Origin: Akkermansiaceae bacterium
Lineage (GTDB): Bacteria > Verrucomicrobiota > Verrucomicrobiia > Verrucomicrobiales > Akkermansiaceae
NCBI GenBank assembly: GCA_029288115.1
Contig: JARFPV010000214.1
Coordinates: 1 to 9,505, forward strand
Direction of reading: 5' to 3'
DNA length: 9,505 bases
Part shown: in pieces, positions 7,122 to 9,505 of the stretch
Numbering within the stretch: position 1 is the first letter of the stretch
How the letters are laid out: every line of letters starts with the position of its first letter
The notes under the pieces: model-generated
Seen by the model: the letters and a program-made list of their open reading frames with translations, nothing else
Database searches by the model: none
Told to the model about the DNA's origin: nothing
Made by a program: the position numbers and the translations under genes

Positions 7122-9505
7122 TTACTTGTTTAAGGTTTCGTCCATGTTGAGGATCTGGCTTGCGACGATCGTCCATGCGGCGAGTTCTGGGGCTGGGAGT
7201 TCTGGATTGGGTTTGGAGTCACCGACGTTGATGAGCTTATCGGCATCGGCCGGGGTGGCGGTGAATTTCTCCTTGGCTCGGTTGAAGGTGAGTTTAACGA
7301 CGTCGAGTTCATCGTTGCTCATCGGGCGTGCGAGTAGGGCTGATGAGATCAGGTTGATGCGTTCATCTTGGGTCTTGGCTTCCTTCATAGCGCGCGCGGC
7401 GAGCTGGCGTGATGCTTCGACGAATTGCGGGTCATTCATGATGACGAATGCTTGCAGAGGGGTATTGGTGAGTTCCCGTTGGACGCATGCGATTTCCCTG
7501 ACGGGGGCGTTGAGGATTTCCATGGCGGGGTGTGGTGCGGTGCGTTTCCAGAAAGTGTAGACTGAGCGGCGGTAGAGTTTATCGCCAGTGTCGGCCTTGT
7601 AGTTTTTGGTATTGGATTGTGGCATTGCGACAGCCGACCAGATTCCCTTCGGTTGATAGGGTTTTACGGATGGTCCGCCGATTTCGTTATTGAGGAGTCC
7701 TGAGGCTTTCAGGGCGAGGTCGCGGATTTGTTCGGCATCCATGCGGTAGCGTGGGCCGCGTGAGAGGAGGATGTTTTGAGGGTCCACCTTGAGGTGTTTC
7801 GCGGTGATGGCCGAGCTTTGGCGGTAGGTGGATGAGGTGACGATGGTGCGCAGGAGGTGGTGGAAGTCCCACTTGTTTTCCACGAAGTCGACGGCGAGCC
7901 AGTCGAGGAGTTTCGGGTGGGTTGGGCGTGAGCCCATGACACCGAAGTCGCCGGTGGTCTCGACGATGCCGCGTCCGAAGATGTAGTACCAGTAGCGGTT
8001 GACGGTGACGCGTGCTGGCAGTGGGTTTTCGGGTTTGGTGAGCCATTGGGCGAGTCCGAGTCGGTTCCGTGGCAGGTCACCCATGGGTGGCAGAGACAGG
8101 GGGGTGTCTGGGGTGACTTTATCTGACTTGTCGGAGTAATTGCCACGGATGAGGATGTGAGCGAATGGTTCCTTGTCCTTGTTTTCCTGCATTACCAGAG
8201 TGACGGGTGATTTGTCATCGAGTGTTTTTTTCTGCTGCTTGAGCTGAGCGACTTGTTTGTTGAGCTCGACATCTTTGGTATCGACGGTGCTGTTGTAGTG
8301 GTCGCGGATTTTCTGCAGTTGTTTGGCATCGGGTTTATCCAATGCGATGAGGTGGTTGATGAGTGAGGCCTTGGCCATCTCTGCACATTCTTTGGCGGTG
8401 AGTGTACGGTTGTAGAACTGGATACCTGATGTCTGCATGTAGTGAGTGTGCGGTCCCTTGTGGCGGCGGCCAATGGTGAGGGGTGCGCTGTTTTTGATGC
8501 TGCCCTTCAGGGTATCGTTGTTGACTTGGAGTGGGACGGATTTGCCGTCGATGTAGATTTTAAGTCCCTTGGCTTTTCCACTGCCGTCGTAGGTAACCAT
8601 GGCATGGAACCAAGTTTTGCGTGGGAAGAGTCCCTTGGTAGTGACTTTGATGGCGTCGGTGGGGAAAGAGCTGACTAAGTGAGCGGAAAGCTTGTTGCCG
8701 CTGAGGTAGAGGTCATAGCCTCGATAGCCTTGGGTGGTGTCGACTTTGGCGATCAGTCCAGCGCTGCTGCGGTGGGGGAGATTGAGCCAAGCGCCGTAGG
8801 AAAACGCTTGGTCACGTTCGAAATCGGGTCCGTTATCAATGGTGATCGCATTATTTTCGAGGTGGACGGCTTTGGCGGTGGGGCCGGCGATCCATTTGAC
8901 GGGTTTCTCCGTTTTATAGGTGATACCTTTGCTTTGATCATCAAGGGGCATTTCCAGAATCAAGCCGGCAGGGGTCTTGCTGTTGGCAGGTTGTGCTTTT
9001 TGTTGTGTGAGCCAGGCTTTGAATGCGGGTTCAGCGGATTTGCGGTGATCGGCGAGTGCTTTTTCTGCGGCGGCGACTTGTTTGCCGAGCTCTTCGGACT
9101 TGGCTTTATCCTCTTCGCTTTGGACCTTGATGTTCGGTGGGTGCAGGGCGTTGTTGCGATCCAGAGCGGTCATGGGTGTGTTGCGGAAGAAGGCGGTGAG
9201 CTGGTAGTTTTCCTTCATCGAGATGGCGGCGAACTTGTGGTCGTGGCAGGCGGCGCAGCCGGTGGTGAGTCCGAGCCAGGCGGCGGCGGTGGTGTCGACG
9301 CGGTCTTGGGCGTAGATGGCGTTGTATTCATCGGCGCTGGCACCACCTTCTCCGGTGGTTGGGCGGCAGCGGTTGAAGCCAGTGGCGACGATCTGATCGA
9401 GGTTAGCGTTGGGCATCATGTCGCCGGCCATTTGTTCACGGGTGAACTGGTCGAATGGCATGTTGTTTTTAAATGCTTTGATCACCCAGTCGCGGTAGGG
9501 CCAGA
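7122..9505 (-). CDS. DUF1549-LamG-DUF1553 protein (N-terminus outside window)
   Basis: At least 793 codons are visible. The frame stays open to the right edge, where WPYRDW precedes the GTG codon at 9483-9485 and matches WPYRDW in the paralog at 2931-5585. That GTG (a Val) is therefore not the start, and a signal peptide and PSCyt1 domain probably lie outside. Counting from it, the end of DUF1549 has CAACHDHKF with CxxCH at 77-81. A charged, coiled-coil-like stretch follows (about 122-165). A LamG/concanavalin-like domain spans about 175-370, with FSYGAWLNLP, GLIAKVD, a WFHAMVTYDG strand, KIYIDGKSV and a closing IQFYNRTLTAKE. DUF1553 spans about 471-735, with RVTVNRYW and TNTPLQAFVIMND. The LamG-like fold often binds carbohydrate, which hints at a glycan-related role; that is inference. 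Its DUF1501 partner starts 7 nt downstream. It is the first visible gene of the minus-strand operon. Confidence 0.92.
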   Translation of the reverse strand, partial: WPYRDWVIKAFKNNMPFDQFTREQMAGDMMPNANLDQIVATGFNRCRPTTGEGGASADEYNAIYAQDRVDTTAAAWLGLTTGCAACHDHKFAAISMKENYQLTAFFRNTPMTALDRNNALHPPNIKVQSEEDKAKSEELGKQVAAAEKALADHRKSAEPAFKAWLTQQKAQPANSKTPAGLILEMPLDDQSKGITYKTEKPVKWIAGPTAKAVHLENNAITIDNGPDFERDQAFSYGAWLNLPHRSSAGLIAKVDTTQGYRGYDLYLSGNKLSAHLVSSFPTDAIKVTTKGLFPRKTWFHAMVTYDGSGKAKGLKIYIDGKSVPLQVNNDTLKGSIKNSAPLTIGRRHKGPHTHYMQTSGIQFYNRTLTAKECAEMAKASLINHLIALDKPDAKQLQKIRDHYNSTVDTKDVELNKQVAQLKQQKKTLDDKSPVTLVMQENKDKEPFAHILIRGNYSDKSDKVTPDTPLSLPPMGDLPRNRLGLAQWLTKPENPLPARVTVNRYWYYIFGRGIVETTGDFGVMGSRPTHPKLLDWLAVDFVENKWDFHHLLRTIVTSSTYRQSSAITAKHLKVDPQNILLSRGPRYRMDAEQIRDLALKASGLLNNEIGGPSVKPYQPKGIWSAVAMPQSNTKNYKADTGDKLYRRSVYTFWKRTAPHPAMEILNAPVREIACVQRELTNTPLQAFVIMNDPQFVEASRQLAARAMKEAKTQDERINLISSALLARPMSNDELDVVKLTFNRAKEKFTATPADADKLINVGDSKPNPELPAPELAAWTIVASQILNMDETLNK
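8365..8975 (-). other. LamG/concanavalin-like domain region present only in this paralog
   Basis: This segment encodes the domain of about 200 residues between DUF1549 and DUF1553. Flanking sequence aligns on both sides with the gene at 2931-5585: KTP before the domain, and KPDAKQLQKIRDHY here against KPNKDQLTQIRTHY there. In that gene the corresponding point is near 4150-4170 and holds only a few residues. The reading frame is kept in both genes. The boundaries given are approximate and were set by eye. Confidence 0.8.

Larger units (their letters stand above)
5615..9505 (-). repeat. Cassette B of a tandemly duplicated gene pair (incomplete at right edge)
   Basis: This is the upstream copy of the gene pair: a DUF1549-LamG-DUF1553 gene followed by a DUF1501 gene. 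It is separated from cassette A by only 29 bp (5586-5614), in which no promoter or terminator is evident, so both cassettes are probably on one transcript. It differs from A mainly by the LamG-encoding segment. Its 5' end and the operon promoter are beyond the window. Confidence 0.85.

Noticed and set aside
9483..9485. GTG as the start codon of the large gene at the right edge
   Set aside because: The frame stays open upstream and encodes WPYRDW, matching the paralog around its residue 293, so this codon is an internal Val.
1..9505. Signs of a mobile element, phage, defence system or CRISPR array
   Set aside because: I saw no transposase, integrase, terminal inverted repeats, tRNA-derived attachment site or regularly spaced repeats. 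The long direct homology is explained by gene-pair duplication.

Overview
The window looks like part of a chromosome from a member of the Planctomycetota–Verrucomicrobiota group. Verrucomicrobiota is my first guess, by inference only. The main reason is the four minus-strand genes. They belong to the PSCyt1/DUF1549/DUF1553 ('planctomycete cytochrome c') and DUF1501 families, which are heavily expanded in those phyla and uncommon elsewhere. No tRNA, rRNA, CRISPR array, transposase or attachment site is visible. There is no gene-free stretch above 300 bases; the largest gap is about 92 bp.

Layout. (1) Bases 1-1163, plus strand: the C-terminal half of a FeoB ferrous-iron permease, cut by the left edge. 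(2) Bases 1182-1331, plus strand: a 49-residue, single-helix, Cys-rich protein of the FeoB-associated type, 18 bp downstream of feoB. (3) Bases 1332-1423: a short convergent intergenic region with a GC-rich hairpin and a 7-bp tandem repeat. (4) Bases 1424-9505, minus strand: a tightly packed operon running in from the right edge. In transcription order it holds a PSCyt1-type protein with a LamG-like domain (N-terminus outside the window), a DUF1501 protein, a second PSCyt1-type protein predicted to be a lipoprotein, and a second DUF1501 protein.

The operon is a tandem duplication of a two-gene cassette. The two DUF1501 proteins are both 499 residues, align without gaps and are about 82 % identical by my hand count. 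In both cassettes a 7-nt gap separates the cytochrome-type gene from its DUF1501 partner. The clearest difference between the copies is a LamG/concanavalin-like domain of roughly 200 residues, present between DUF1549 and DUF1553 in the upstream copy and absent from the downstream copy.

Working model (inference). The large proteins are exported unfolded through Sec and carry covalent heme c at CxxCH sites. The downstream one is lipid-anchored. The DUF1501 partners carry twin-arginine motifs, have an alkaline-phosphatase-superfamily fold, and would be exported folded. Each pair would work together in the cell envelope, possibly on a polymeric or sulfated substrate. The biochemical role of these pairs is not established, so the cassette is the best candidate here for an undescribed system. 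The feo genes are a separate, convergent unit for Fe2+ import.
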